Of a DNA stretch of 39,304 nucleotides, positions 18,724 through 27,109 are shown one piece after another. The notes under the pieces are model-generated. The model did not search any database. It saw only the letters and a list, made by a program, of their open reading frames with translations, and had not been told where the DNA came from. The translations under genes were made by a program, and so were the position numbers. The stretch comes from Rhodospirillales bacterium (lineage in GTDB: Bacteria; Pseudomonadota; Alphaproteobacteria; ATCC43930; CGMCC-115725): NCBI GenBank assembly GCA_947473305.1, contig CANJCB010000039.1, forward strand, positions 1-39,304, in the 5' to 3' direction. How positions within the stretch are numbered: position 1 is the first letter of the stretch; each line of letters opens with the position of its first letter.

Positions 18724-19146
18724 ATGGCCTTGCAGGCCTCCCAACTGAAGGTTGGAGACATCCATCGCGAGCGTGTCGTGGAGAACCTTTCCCGCACGCA
18801 GCTTGTCCAATATGCGGGCGCCTCCGGGGACTATAACCCGCTCCATACCGACGAGATCTATACGGTGCAGGTCGCCGGCTATAAGGGCGTCTTCGCCCAT
18901 GGCATGCTGACCATGGGCCTCACCGGAAAGATGCTCACCAACTATGTGGGCGACGGCCGCCTCACGAAATTCGGCGTTCGTTTCACCAATCAAGTCTGGC
19001 CGGGAGATACCTTGGACGCCAGGGCGACGGTAACCGCCATTCGAGAAGAGAACGGCGTCCATTACGCGGACCTGGAAGTCGTCACCACCAACCAGGAGGG
19101 CAAGGAAGTCGTCACCGGCCATGCGACGGCAAGGATCGATCCTTAA
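18724..19146 (+). CDS. MaoC-type hydratase subunit
   Basis: This 140-residue hot-dog protein carries the hydratase-2 motif YAGASGDYNPLHTDE with the catalytic pair Asp36 and His41, then GVFAHGMLTMGLTGKML and FTNQVWPGDTL. It is the catalytic half expected for a two-gene MaoC-type enoyl-CoA hydratase; the FAS1-like partner ends 12 bases upstream with GGAG in the gap. The two halves correspond to the two domains of fused enzymes such as methylfumaryl-CoA hydratase (Meh). It probably works with the lyase encoded 64 bases downstream. The actual acyl substrate cannot be read from the sequence. Confidence 0.9.
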   Translation: MALQASQLKVGDIHRERVVENLSRTQLVQYAGASGDYNPLHTDEIYTVQVAGYKGVFAHGMLTMGLTGKMLTNYVGDGRLTKFGVRFTNQVWPGDTLDARATVTAIREENGVHYADLEVVTTNQEGKEVVTGHATARIDP

Positions 19147-19210
19147 CCCTTGAGGTAATGGAAGGTCGAAAAGTGGGGGCCATCCGAATGAACCATGCAA
19201 TGAGGACCCA

Positions 19211-20137
19211 ATGACCACCAAAGCGCAGACTTACAGGGCAATGCTCAATTCCGGCGAATTCATCGTCTCGCCGGGCGTCTATGACGGCTACAGCGCCCGC
19301 CTCGTCGAAGCGGCGGGCTTCAAATGCGGGGCGACGAGCGGTGCGGCCGTCTCGAATTCGATCCTGGGCATCGCCGACATGGGGATCATGGGGCTTTCGG
19401 AAAATGTCGCCCATTGCCGCAACATCGCGCGGTCGGTCAACATCCCCATCACCTGCGACGCCGACACCGGCTACGGCAATCCCATCAACGTCTTCCACAC
19501 CGTGAAGATGTTCGAGGAAGCCGGAACCGCCGGCATCAATATCGAAGACCAGGTGAGCCCGAAGCGTTGCGGCCATATGCCGGGCAAGGAGGTCATCCCA
19601 CTCGAGGAGATGGTCAAGAAGATCGAAGCGGCCTGTCTTGCCCGCCAGGACGATGCCTTCCTCATCATCGCCCGCACCGATGCGATCGCGGTGGAAGGGG
19701 TCGAAGGCGCCATCCGCCGCGCCAAGGCTTACCGGGCGGCGGGCGCGGATATGATCTTCCCCGACGCCGTCCGCACCGAAGACGACATCAAGCGGCTGGT
19801 GGAGGCGGCGGGGGTGCTGACCATCAACATGGGCTTCGGCATAAGGGAGCGGCCCACGACGCCTCTGATGCCCCTGCCCCGCCTGAAAGCGCTCGGCGTG
19901 CGACGCGTCAGCCTACCCCGGATGCTTCCCGCCGCCGCCATAAAGGGCATGACCATGGCGCTCGAAGTCATGAAGCAGGTGATCGAGACCGGGGAGCCGC
20001 AAAACCGGCCGGATCTCCTCGTCGGCATCGAGGACATCATGAAATTGATGGGCTACGACGAAGCGCGCGCGCTGGAGAAGCAGCTCCTGACGACCGACAT
20101 CTTGGAGACCAAATACGGGGGCAAAACTCCCGCCTGA
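19211..20137 (+). CDS. Isocitrate lyase/PEP mutase superfamily lyase (methylisocitrate- or dimethylmalate-lyase-like)
   Basis: This 308-residue TIM-barrel enzyme has VSPGVYDGYSARL at the start, metal-binding DADTGYGN (Asp83, Asp85) and IEDQ (Glu112, Asp113), and the lyase loop KRCGHMPGK with Cys120. The catalytic Cys marks C-C bond lyases (isocitrate, 2-methylisocitrate, dimethylmalate or citramalate-like cleavage) rather than PEP mutases or oxaloacetate decarboxylases. ATG 19211 has GAGGA in front. It follows the split hydratase in the same direction, so hydration of an unsaturated dicarboxylate followed by aldol-type cleavage to pyruvate or glyoxylate plus an acid is a plausible sequence; the Mct-like gene at 23209 fits this. 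Substrate assignment is inference. Confidence 0.88.
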   Translation: MTTKAQTYRAMLNSGEFIVSPGVYDGYSARLVEAAGFKCGATSGAAVSNSILGIADMGIMGLSENVAHCRNIARSVNIPITCDADTGYGNPINVFHTVKMFEEAGTAGINIEDQVSPKRCGHMPGKEVIPLEEMVKKIEAACLARQDDAFLIIARTDAIAVEGVEGAIRRAKAYRAAGADMIFPDAVRTEDDIKRLVEAAGVLTINMGFGIRERPTTPLMPLPRLKALGVRRVSLPRMLPAAAIKGMTMALEVMKQVIETGEPQNRPDLLVGIEDIMKLMGYDEARALEKQLLTTDILETKYGGKTPA

Positions 20138-20183
20138 TCCCCCTCCCTTCCCAGTAACTCCCCATTAACTCCCGAAAAGTCTT

Positions 20184-20244
20184 GCCGTGCCTCCGCTTTG
20201 GATGCTTCGATCAGCGCATCCAAAGCGGACAAGAGAAGCACGGC
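20184..20244. repeat. Long inverted repeat (hairpin) between lyase and binding-protein genes
   Basis: A perfect 13-base stem, CCGCTTTGGATGC (20193-20205) with GCATCCAAAGCGG (20216-20228), has a ten-base loop. It is extended by an outer 7-base stem GCCGTGC (20184-20190) with GCACGGC (20238-20244) across an asymmetric internal loop. It lies 46 bases after the lyase stop and ends 39 bases before the TTG start of the next gene. No T-tract follows on either strand. It may protect or separate mRNA segments, act as a regulatory hairpin, or be a miniature repeat. Confidence 0.7.
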
Positions 20245-20283
20245 AGCAGCCGATGCCTTCCGAACAAAGTCAGGGAGACCAGC

Positions 20284-21882
20284 TTGAGCATATTCCGCCG
20301 TTCCGCCTCCATCCTCTCGATTGCGATGGCGGCCTTCCTTCTGATCGCCCCGACCCTGCCGGCCGCCGCGCAGACCGCGACGCCGAAACGCGGCGGAACG
20401 CTGGTCTTCGCGCTGGCCAGCGATCCCGGCACCTTGAACCGCAATATCGGCAGCAACAACGAGGACGGGCATATCGCCTGCGTCATCTATCAGGGCCTGA
20501 CCCGGATGGATGCCAAGCTCGACCCGCAGCCGATGCTGGCGAAGTCCTGGACGGTTTCCCCGGACGGGCTGACCTATACCTTCGATCTGGTAAAAACCAA
20601 TTGGGAGGACGGCAAGCCGATGACCTCGGAGGACGTGAAATACACGCTCCTCGAAATCAGCACGAAATACAGCGCGGTCTTCGCGGGCGCCGGCCGGATG
20701 ATCGACGGGATCGACACACCGGCCCCGGACAAGGTGGTGATCCGCTTGAAGGCTCCCTATGGGCCGTTCCTGGTTTCGCTCGCATGCCAGCAGGGTGGAG
20801 CCATCCTGCCGAAACATGTCTATGAGGGCACCAACCCCTTGCAGAACCCCGCGACCACCACGAAGCCGGTGGGCCTCGGACCCTTCCTCCTGAAGGAATG
20901 GAAGCGCGGCGATCACATCCGCCTCGCCCGCAACCCGAACTATTACGAGCCCGGCAAGCCCTATCTCGACGAGATCGTGGCCAAGATCATCCCCCAGCCC
21001 GCGACCCGCACATCGGCGCTGCAATCGGGCGAAGTCGATTTCGTATCCAACTACTACCTGGCGCTCAACGACCTTCCGATCGTCAAGGCGGACCCGAAGC
21101 TGGAAGTCGTGCGGTCACCGACGCCGCCTGGCATCACCTTCCTGTTCCTGAACGTCAAGCATAAGCCCTTGGATAACAAGAAGGTGCGGCAGGCGCTTTT
21201 CGTCGGGATCGACCGGGACCTGATCATCCATTCGGCCTATTCGGACATCGGCACCGTGGGGACCATGCCCTTCCCGGCGGGGATAACCTGGGCCGCCAAT
21301 CCCGATATCGACTATCGCAAGATGTACGCCTACGACCCCGCCCGGGCCAATGCCATGCTGGACGAGGCGGGCATGAAGCGGGGCGCGGACGGAACGCGCT
21401 TCAAGCTCACCTTCCTGATCGCCTCTACCGACAAGGAGGGCGGCATCGTCGCCCAGGCGATCAAGAGCATGTGGAAGACGCTGGGTATCGACGTCACCAT
21501 CGACGCGGTAGACCGCACCACGGCGACGAAGCGGATGTACACAGACTATGACGCCGACGTTTTCATGAACGGCTATACGAGCTTCGGCGATCCGGCACTC
21601 GGCATGGCGCGGGCCTGGATCACCTCCTCGATCGGCAAGGCTTTCGGCAACGGCTCGGAATATTCCAACCCGGCCGTCGACAAGCTCTTCGAGGAAGGCG
21701 AGCAGGGCGTCACCCGCGAGCAGCGCGGCGCGGCCTATAAGAAGGTCCAGGCGATCCTGGCCGACGAGTTGCCGGCGATAGCCCTTCGCGACGGCGCCTG
21801 GTGGGACGGCATGTCCCGCAAGGTCCATGGAATCGAGGACGAGCAGTTCCTGATCACCTGGCGTGACGCCTGGCGGGATTGA
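20284..21882 (+). CDS. Family-5 extracellular solute-binding protein (peptide/nickel type, copy 1)
   Basis: This 532-residue secreted protein belongs to the DppA/OppA-like family: after the signal peptide the mature part starts KRGGTLVFALASDPGTLN, with PMLAKSWTVSPDGLTYTF, WEDGKPMTSEDVKYTL and GLGPFLLKEWKRGDHIRL in family order. I chose the TTG at 20284 because GGGAG lies seven bases before it and it gives a proper Sec signal (hydrophobic AMAAFLLIAPTLPAAAQ); the next ATG would cut the signal short. It binds peptides or other small organics for an ABC importer, but no permease or ATPase genes follow. It is a paralogue of 34885-36477 (shared DIDYRKMY and YSNPAVDKLF-like segments). A long hairpin lies in its leader region. 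Confidence 0.9.
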   Translation: MSIFRRSASILSIAMAAFLLIAPTLPAAAQTATPKRGGTLVFALASDPGTLNRNIGSNNEDGHIACVIYQGLTRMDAKLDPQPMLAKSWTVSPDGLTYTFDLVKTNWEDGKPMTSEDVKYTLLEISTKYSAVFAGAGRMIDGIDTPAPDKVVIRLKAPYGPFLVSLACQQGGAILPKHVYEGTNPLQNPATTTKPVGLGPFLLKEWKRGDHIRLARNPNYYEPGKPYLDEIVAKIIPQPATRTSALQSGEVDFVSNYYLALNDLPIVKADPKLEVVRSPTPPGITFLFLNVKHKPLDNKKVRQALFVGIDRDLIIHSAYSDIGTVGTMPFPAGITWAANPDIDYRKMYAYDPARANAMLDEAGMKRGADGTRFKLTFLIASTDKEGGIVAQAIKSMWKTLGIDVTIDAVDRTTATKRMYTDYDADVFMNGYTSFGDPALGMARAWITSSIGKAFGNGSEYSNPAVDKLFEEGEQGVTREQRGAAYKKVQAILADELPAIALRDGAWWDGMSRKVHGIEDEQFLITWRDAWRD

Positions 21883-21905
21883 CGATCAGCCATTGACGAT
21901 CAGCC
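21878..21905. repeat. 14-base tandem duplication at end of binding-protein gene
   Basis: ATTGACGATCAGCC occurs twice head-to-tail (21878-21891 and 21892-21905). The first copy carries the TGA stop of the binding protein. It looks like a recent slippage duplication in the convergent gap before the flavin monooxygenase gene. Confidence 0.75.
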
Positions 21906-21922
21906 GGCCTTCGGGATGGGGC

Positions 21923-23041
21923 TCACCCACGTAGCCCCATCCGCCGAAGCCTCGGTTCCACCTCCGCCAGGAAAAAGGGCAGTTCCCGCGCCTGATTGAC
22001 CAGGATGAGCGCGACCCCGTCGATGCCCGCGGCAGCGATGCGCGCGAATTCGCCCGCGATGTAATCGGGATCGCCGATCAGCCGGACGCCGCCGAAGCTC
22101 TTGAGGAGCGACATCCGGCGCTCCTGCAGATCCTGGGGCAGTTCCACACCGGCCTGTTCCCGTGTCGCGAGCATCTTGTCGACCGCGGGCAGGTCGGCGT
22201 TGTCGAGGCAATATTGGTGGAAATCCTCGGCCTCCCCTTTGGTCGGCCGGCAGATGACGATCGCATAGGTATAGACCGGATAGGCCACGCCCTTGCTCGC
22301 GGCACGGCGCTTCACCTCGGCGATGTTCTGGGTGAAAGCGTCGGAGAATTCGGCTTTGGGAGGGGTCGTGAAAAGCCCGTCGCAGCAATCTATCGCAAAA
22401 CTCTGGCCGATCTGCGACATGCCCGCATTCAGCAGGATCGGCCGGCTGCCGCCATAGGGAGCCGGCCGGCCTTTCAGCCCGCGCAGCTTCAGGAAATCCC
22501 CGTCGTAATCGAACTCGGTCTCAGAAGCCCAGAGCCGCCTGATGCAATCGACCCATTCCCGCGTATAGGGATAACGGGCCTCGGGCGGCGTATCGACCCC
22601 GAACATCCGGAATTCGTCCTCGTTCCAGCCGACGACGATATTGATCCCGAGGCGTCCCTCGCCGATGTGATCGACGGTCACGAATTGCTTGGCCGCGAAG
22701 ACCGGATTGACCAGGGGCGCATGAACCGTGGCGAAGACGTGGATTCGCTGGGTTTTCGCCAGAAGGCCCGACGCCCAGGCGATGGTCTCGTGGGAGAACC
22801 CTCCCGGATCGGAATGGCCGCCATAGCCTTTCCACCGTGCCAGAGGCAGAAGGAAATCGACCCCCGCCTCGTCGGCCATCTGGGCGACGCGGACATTCTC
22901 GGCCCAATCCGCCTCCCAGCGCTCCGGCACCATGGTGAAAAAGGTGCCACCGGAAGCATTTGCCCCGAAGAGCCCGATCTTGAGGCGGTTGGGGGTTCCC
23001 AGAGTGAGGCGGCGGTCCTTGAAGTCCTGGCTCTCGGTCAT
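21923..23041 (-). CDS. LLM-class flavin-dependent monooxygenase, SfnG/RutA/SsuD-like
   Basis: This 372-residue protein is a luciferase-like (LLM) FMNH2-dependent monooxygenase. LKIGLFGANASGG at the N-terminus, the ADEAGVDFLLPL strand, VTVDHIGEGRLGINIVVGWNEDEFRMFGV and GDFLKLRG are characteristic of the group containing dimethylsulfone monooxygenase SfnG, alkanesulfonate monooxygenase SsuD and pyrimidine oxygenase RutA. These cleave C-S or C-N bonds with O2 and reduced flavin from a separate reductase. Start choice is uncertain: ATG 23041 has AAAGG in front; ATGs at 23056 and 23074 are in frame. It is convergent with the binding protein and downstream of the CaiB-type gene on the same strand (167-base gap). 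No flavin reductase gene is in the window. Confidence 0.88.
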   Translation of the reverse strand: MTESQDFKDRRLTLGTPNRLKIGLFGANASGGTFFTMVPERWEADWAENVRVAQMADEAGVDFLLPLARWKGYGGHSDPGGFSHETIAWASGLLAKTQRIHVFATVHAPLVNPVFAAKQFVTVDHIGEGRLGINIVVGWNEDEFRMFGVDTPPEARYPYTREWVDCIRRLWASETEFDYDGDFLKLRGLKGRPAPYGGSRPILLNAGMSQIGQSFAIDCCDGLFTTPPKAEFSDAFTQNIAEVKRRAASKGVAYPVYTYAIVICRPTKGEAEDFHQYCLDNADLPAVDKMLATREQAGVELPQDLQERRMSLLKSFGGVRLIGDPDYIAGEFARIAAAGIDGVALILVNQARELPFFLAEVEPRLRRMGLRG

Positions 23042-23208
23042 TGCAGCCTTTGCCATCCGGCCGTTGCGATGCATCCGCGGAGTTTACGAGATCGCAGCGG
23101 ACTGCGCTGCAGGGAACAGTTCATCCCGGAACGAGGGATCGGTGATCGGACGGAAGGCCGTGGACATACTCAAGGCCCGCAGACCCCTCTCCAACCGGCC
23201 CGGTCAGG

Positions 23209-24429
23209 TCACCGAGCCTCCGCGATTATCCCCCGGTCCCGGAGCCGGTCGATCTCAGGATCGGGAAGGCTCAGGAGTTCGCTCAAGACCTCCCGCGTAT
23301 GCTCCCCGAGGAGGGGAACGGAGGGAATGGGATCGCGCGCTTCGTCCTCGATTCTGATGGCTGGACCGGCGCTCGTCATCCTCCCCACCCCCGCGTGATC
23401 AACCTTCTGGAAGACAAGGTCGGAAGAGCCAGCAAAACGGGGATCGTTGCGAACGGCCTCAGTGACCGATCGATACGCGCCCCAGCAGACGCCCGTACCT
23501 TCAAAAACGGCGTTTATCTCCGGCAAGCCGCGAGCGCCGCACCAGAGGGAAAGATGGGTGGCTATCGTCTCGCGGCCGAGGAAACGATCCCCTTCCCTGG
23601 CGAAATCGAGACTGGCCTTTGCCCCCTCCTCGGCCATCACGGCCTCAAGACCCGTGGCGCGGCAGAGCGACTGCCATTGCCGTGAAGTGACTGCGACGAT
23701 CATGATGCGCCCGCCGTCGCGCGTGATGAAATCGCGGCCGAAGGTGCCATAGACATAATTGCCGACAGCCTCGCGCCCGCTCCCGTTGATTTCCACCTCG
23801 CCGGTATAGCCCAGCGTCGCCATCATCGCGAAGGCGACATCGCTCAGCGCCAGGCGGATATGAGCGCCGCGCCCCGACCGACGCCGCCGCCCCTCGGCCG
23901 AGACCAGGGCCAGCGCGCCGTAGAGTCCCGTGGTGAGATCCCAGGCCGGCAGCGAATGGCTGACCGGCGCGTCCGTGCTGCCAGTCCCGGTGATATAGGG
24001 CAGGCCGGTCTCGACATTGGCCGTGTAATCGACAGCGGAACGCCCGTCGGGATGCCCCTCGATCGAGAGCATGATGAGGTCCGGCCGGAGCGCGCAGAGA
24101 TCGGCATAGGAAGCCCAGGCCGGCGCCAAGTTCGTCGAGAAAATCCCCGCGTCAGGACCGGGGGCGGTGACGATGGCCCTGGCAAGGTCCTTACCCTCCT
24201 GGCTACGGAGGTCGATTGCGACCGATCGCTTGGCGTTGTTGAGACCCGCCCAATAGATGCTGCCGCCCATCGCATTGACCGGCCAGCGCCGGTAATCGAG
24301 CCCCCCTTGCAAGGGGTCGATCCGGATGACGTCAGCTCCGAAATAGCCCAGCGTATTGCCGCAGAGCGGCGCCGCGACGAAGGCCGAGCATTCGACCACG
24401 CGCAATCCGGCGAGAAGATCGAGAACCAT
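23209..24429 (-). CDS. mct: CaiB/BaiF-type CoA transferase, 2-methylfumaryl-CoA isomerase (Mct)-like
   Basis: This 406-residue class III CoA transferase has the catalytic aspartate Asp164 in SLPAWDLTTGLYGA. Segments such as SAFVAAPLCGNTL, GADVIRIDPLQGGLDYRRWP, WAGLNNAKRSVAID, NYVYGTFGRDF and RLRDRGIIA match what I recall of the Chloroflexus aurantiacus mesaconyl-C1-C4 CoA transferase/isomerase, which moves CoA within 2-methylfumaryl-CoA in the 3-hydroxypropionate bicycle. The resemblance is closer than to formyl-CoA or carnitine CoA transferases, though I cannot compute it. The ATG lacks an obvious ribosome site. It lies 41 bases downstream of ygiQ and about 4-6 kb from the split hydratase and lyase genes, which could use its product. 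Exact reaction is inference. Confidence 0.82.
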   Translation of the reverse strand: MVLDLLAGLRVVECSAFVAAPLCGNTLGYFGADVIRIDPLQGGLDYRRWPVNAMGGSIYWAGLNNAKRSVAIDLRSQEGKDLARAIVTAPGPDAGIFSTNLAPAWASYADLCALRPDLIMLSIEGHPDGRSAVDYTANVETGLPYITGTGSTDAPVSHSLPAWDLTTGLYGALALVSAEGRRRRSGRGAHIRLALSDVAFAMMATLGYTGEVEINGSGREAVGNYVYGTFGRDFITRDGGRIMIVAVTSRQWQSLCRATGLEAVMAEEGAKASLDFAREGDRFLGRETIATHLSLWCGARGLPEINAVFEGTGVCWGAYRSVTEAVRNDPRFAGSSDLVFQKVDHAGVGRMTSAGPAIRIEDEARDPIPSVPLLGEHTREVLSELLSLPDPEIDRLRDRGIIAEAR

Positions 24430-24470
24430 CGGCCGATCTCAGCGAAAATGCGGCGACGGCCATTGCGCGA

Positions 24471-26687
24471 TCATCGCGAAGGCCGCTTCTTCGCGAAGCC
24501 CGGCCGGCGGGATTGCGTGGTCTGCTGGGTGAAGAACCTGCCACCCCGCCCGGCCGGCCCCTGTCCGCCCGTCCCGGCCGGTTGCCAGGAGGGAATGAGA
24601 TGGTGCTTGCCGGGACCGATCAGATCGGCTCGTCCCATCCGCTTCAGGGCCTCGCGAAGGACCGGCCAGTTCTCCGCATCGTGGTAGCGCAGGAAAGCCT
24701 TGTGCAACCGCCGCTGCGTCAGCCCCCGGGCGGTAAAGACCGTCTCGCCGCTGTTGCGACGGACGGGACGCAAGGGATTGCGGCCGCTGTGATACATCGC
24801 GGCCGAGAGCGACATGGGCGACGGCAGGAAGGTCTGGACCTGATCCGCGCGGAAGCCGTTGCGCTTCAGCCAGATCGCCAGGTTCATCATGTCCTCGTCG
24901 CTGGTGCCCGGATGCGCCGCGATGAAATAGGGAATGAGATAGAGTTCCTTGCCCGCTTCCTTGGCGTATTTGTCGAAGAGCTGCTTGAACTTGTCGTAGG
25001 ACCCGATGCCGGGCTTCATCATCTTGGCGAGGGGGCCTTCCTCGGTATGCTCAGGCGCGATCTTCAGGTAACCGCCCACATGGTGGGTCACCAGTTCCTT
25101 CACATATTCGGGGCTGCGGACGGCAAGATCGTAGCGCAGGCCTGAAGCGACATGGATCCGCTTCACGCCGGGGATGGCGCGCGCCTTGCGGTAGAGCTGG
25201 ATCAGCGGCGCATGGTCGGTATTGAGGTTCTTGCAGATCGACGGGAAGACGCAGGAGAGGCGGCGACAGACGCTTTCCGTCTCTTCGTCCTTGCAGGCCA
25301 TGCGGTACATATTGGCCGTGGGACCGCCCAGGTCCGAAATCGTGCCGGTAAAGCCTTTCACCTTGTCGCGGATCTCTTCGATCTCGCGCAGGATCGAGGT
25401 TTCCGAGCGGCTCTGGATGATGCGGCCCTCGTGCTCCGTGATCGAACAGAAGGAACAGCCGCCGAAGCAGCCCCGCATAATGTTGACGGAGAAGCGGATC
25501 ATCTCCCAGGCGGGAATTCTCGCCTTGCCATAGGCAGGATGGGGATTGCGCGCATAGGGCAGGTCGTAGATGCCGTCCATCTCCGGCGTCGTCAGGGGAA
25601 TGGGCGGCGGGTTCAGCCAGAGTTCCCGGTCGCCATGCCGCTGGACCAAAGCCCGGGCGTTCCCGGGGTTGCTCTCCTGATGCAGTACGCGGGACGCATG
25701 GGCATAGAGGACATTGTCGTCCTTCAACTGGTCGAAGGCCGGAAGGCGAACCACCGTCCGCAGGATCTCGGCCGGGGAACCGGCTGCCTTTTCCTCCGGG
25801 GGAGTGGCGGCCTCGGCTGTCGGTGCGCAGGTGACGGCGGGCGCCGCCCCATCCACCTTGCGGCCGTGGATATTGGTGACCTTATCGGGATCGGAGCGGG
25901 GCAGGAACTCGCGCGGCGCCAGCCCGCGCCGCTTCGCGTCGTCCACCGGCTCGATCGGCTCGACGGCGGCAGGATCGTCGATGGTGTCGGACAGCAGGAC
26001 GGACCAGCCTTCCGGGATCTTGGAACAGAGGAAAGCCGTGCCGCGGATATCGTGGATGGCGCTCGGCTTCTCGCCCTTCGCGACCCGGTGGGCGATCTCA
26101 ACGATGGCCCGCTCGGCATTGCCATAGACCAGGAGATCGGCCTTGCTGTCGACGAGGACCGAGCGGCGCACCTTGTCGGACCAATAGTCGTAATGCGCGA
26201 TCCGGCGCAGCGACGCCTCGATCCCACCGATGACGATGGGGGTGTCGCGATAGGCCTCCCGGCATCGCTGGGAATAGACGATGACGGCACGATCCGGGCG
26301 CTTGCCGCCCTCGTCGTCCGGCGTATAGGCGTCGTCGCGGCGGACCCGGCGATCCGCCGTATAGCGGTTCACCATGGAATCCATGTTCCCGCCGGTGACG
26401 CCGAAGAAGAGATTGGGTTTCCCCAATTCCTTGAAGGGTTCCGCGCCGTTCCAATCGGGCTGCGAGATGATCCCGACCCTGAAACCCTGAGCCTCCAGCA
26501 GTCGGCCGATGATCGCCATGCCGAAGCTCGGATGGTCGATATAGGCGTCGCCGGTCACCAGAATGATGTCGCAGCTATCCCATCCCACCGCGTCCATTTC
26601 GGCGCGCGTCATGGGCAGGAACGGGGCGGGCCCGAACCGCTGCGCCCAATAAGGCCGGTAGGAGAAGAGCGATTTCGCTGCATGCAT
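24471..26687 (-). CDS. ygiQ: YgiQ family radical SAM protein
   Basis: This 738-residue protein matches the length and order of YgiQ/UPF0313. The N-terminal domain starts with [20 protein letters not shown] and has [15 protein letters not shown]. The radical SAM core has the CxxxCxxC cluster motif in [10 protein letters not shown] (near residues 405-412), followed by SEYVK-type TIM-barrel segments and [14 protein letters not shown] low-complexity Ala/Pro/Glu-rich linker (about residues 275-305) precedes the core. The C-terminal tail is Gly/Arg/Pro-rich. The family's molecular role is unknown; it carries a 4Fe-4S cluster and SAM. It has no obvious link to the catabolic genes and looks like a housekeeping gene. 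It is followed by the Mct-like gene after 41 bases. Confidence 0.95.
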   Translation of the reverse strand: MHAAKSLFSYRPYWAQRFGPAPFLPMTRAEMDAVGWDSCDIILVTGDAYIDHPSFGMAIIGRLLEAQGFRVGIISQPDWNGAEPFKELGKPNLFFGVTGGNMDSMVNRYTADRRVRRDDAYTPDDEGGKRPDRAVIVYSQRCREAYRDTPIVIGGIEASLRRIAHYDYWSDKVRRSVLVDSKADLLVYGNAERAIVEIAHRVAKGEKPSAIHDIRGTAFLCSKIPEGWSVLLSDTIDDPAAVEPIEPVDDAKRRGLAPREFLPRSDPDKVTNIHGRKVDGAAPAVTCAPTAEAATPPEEKAAGSPAEILRTVVRLPAFDQLKDDNVLYAHASRVLHQESNPGNARALVQRHGDRELWLNPPPIPLTTPEMDGIYDLPYARNPHPAYGKARIPAWEMIRFSVNIMRGCFGGCSFCSITEHEGRIIQSRSETSILREIEEIRDKVKGFTGTISDLGGPTANMYRMACKDEETESVCRRLSCVFPSICKNLNTDHAPLIQLYRKARAIPGVKRIHVASGLRYDLAVRSPEYVKELVTHHVGGYLKIAPEHTEEGPLAKMMKPGIGSYDKFKQLFDKYAKEAGKELYLIPYFIAAHPGTSDEDMMNLAIWLKRNGFRADQVQTFLPSPMSLSAAMYHSGRNPLRPVRRNSGETVFTARGLTQRRLHKAFLRYHDAENWPVLREALKRMGRADLIGPGKHHLIPSWQPAGTGGQGPAGRGGRFFTQQTTQSRRPGFAKKRPSR

Positions 26688-26743
26688 GGGGCCGTATATA
26701 GGCGTCGGAGGGCCTTGCGATCAAGGAACACCCACGCGAAGGT

Positions 26744-27106
26744 CTATTTCCGGCCGTCCAGCGCCTCTTCGACAACCGCCAGCACGTCCTTGTAGCGGAA
26801 GGGCTTGCGGAGAAACGGCACGTCGCCCAGGCCCTTGAGGACAGTCTCCCTCGGCAGGGAACTCATCATCGCGAGACGGATGTGCTTGAGCTTGGGGTCG
26901 TTGGCGATCGTACGAAACAGCGCGGCGCCGTCCATGACCGGCATCATAAAATCGATCAGGATGAGTTCGGGTTCGTCCTGGGACAACCTTGCGAGGGCGG
27001 CGCGGCCGTGAATCGCCGTCAGCACACGATGGCCCTCGTCTTCCAGAATAGCCTGGATCAGTTCCGCAATACCGAACTCGTCGTCTACCACCAGAACGAC
27101 CGCCAC
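26744..27106 (-). CDS. CheY-like receiver response regulator (KaiC operon)
   Basis: This 120-residue single receiver domain has the acidic pair in VVDDE, the phosphoacceptor Asp52 in LILIDFMMPVMDG and Lys101 in FLRKPF. It has no output domain. The start is GTG at 27106, three bases after the stop of the KaiC-like gene, so it is the third gene of a histidine kinase, KaiC-like ATPase, receiver operon. It is probably the phosphorylation target of the kinase encoded two genes upstream, with the KaiC-like protein modulating the relay; this functional order is inferred from gene order. Confidence 0.9.
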   Translation of the reverse strand: MAVVLVVDDEFGIAELIQAILEDEGHRVLTAIHGRAALARLSQDEPELILIDFMMPVMDGAALFRTIANDPKLKHIRLAMMSSLPRETVLKGLGDVPFLRKPFRYKDVLAVVEEALDGRK

Positions 27107-27109
27107 AGG

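Noticed and set aside
20184-20244. Intrinsic terminator after the lyase gene
   Set aside because: The hairpin is strong but no run of T follows on either strand.
18223-24429. Complete 3-hydroxypropionate bicycle
   Set aside because: Only Mct-like and hydratase-like genes are present; no malonyl-CoA reductase, propionyl-CoA synthase or malyl/citramalyl-CoA lyase of the bicycle type is seen.
25152-26795. A 547-codon plus-strand open frame opposite ygiQ, and similar long antisense frames opposite other genes
   Set aside because: Each lies wholly opposite a gene with clear motifs and has no recognisable domain or ribosome site; GC-rich DNA produces such shadows.
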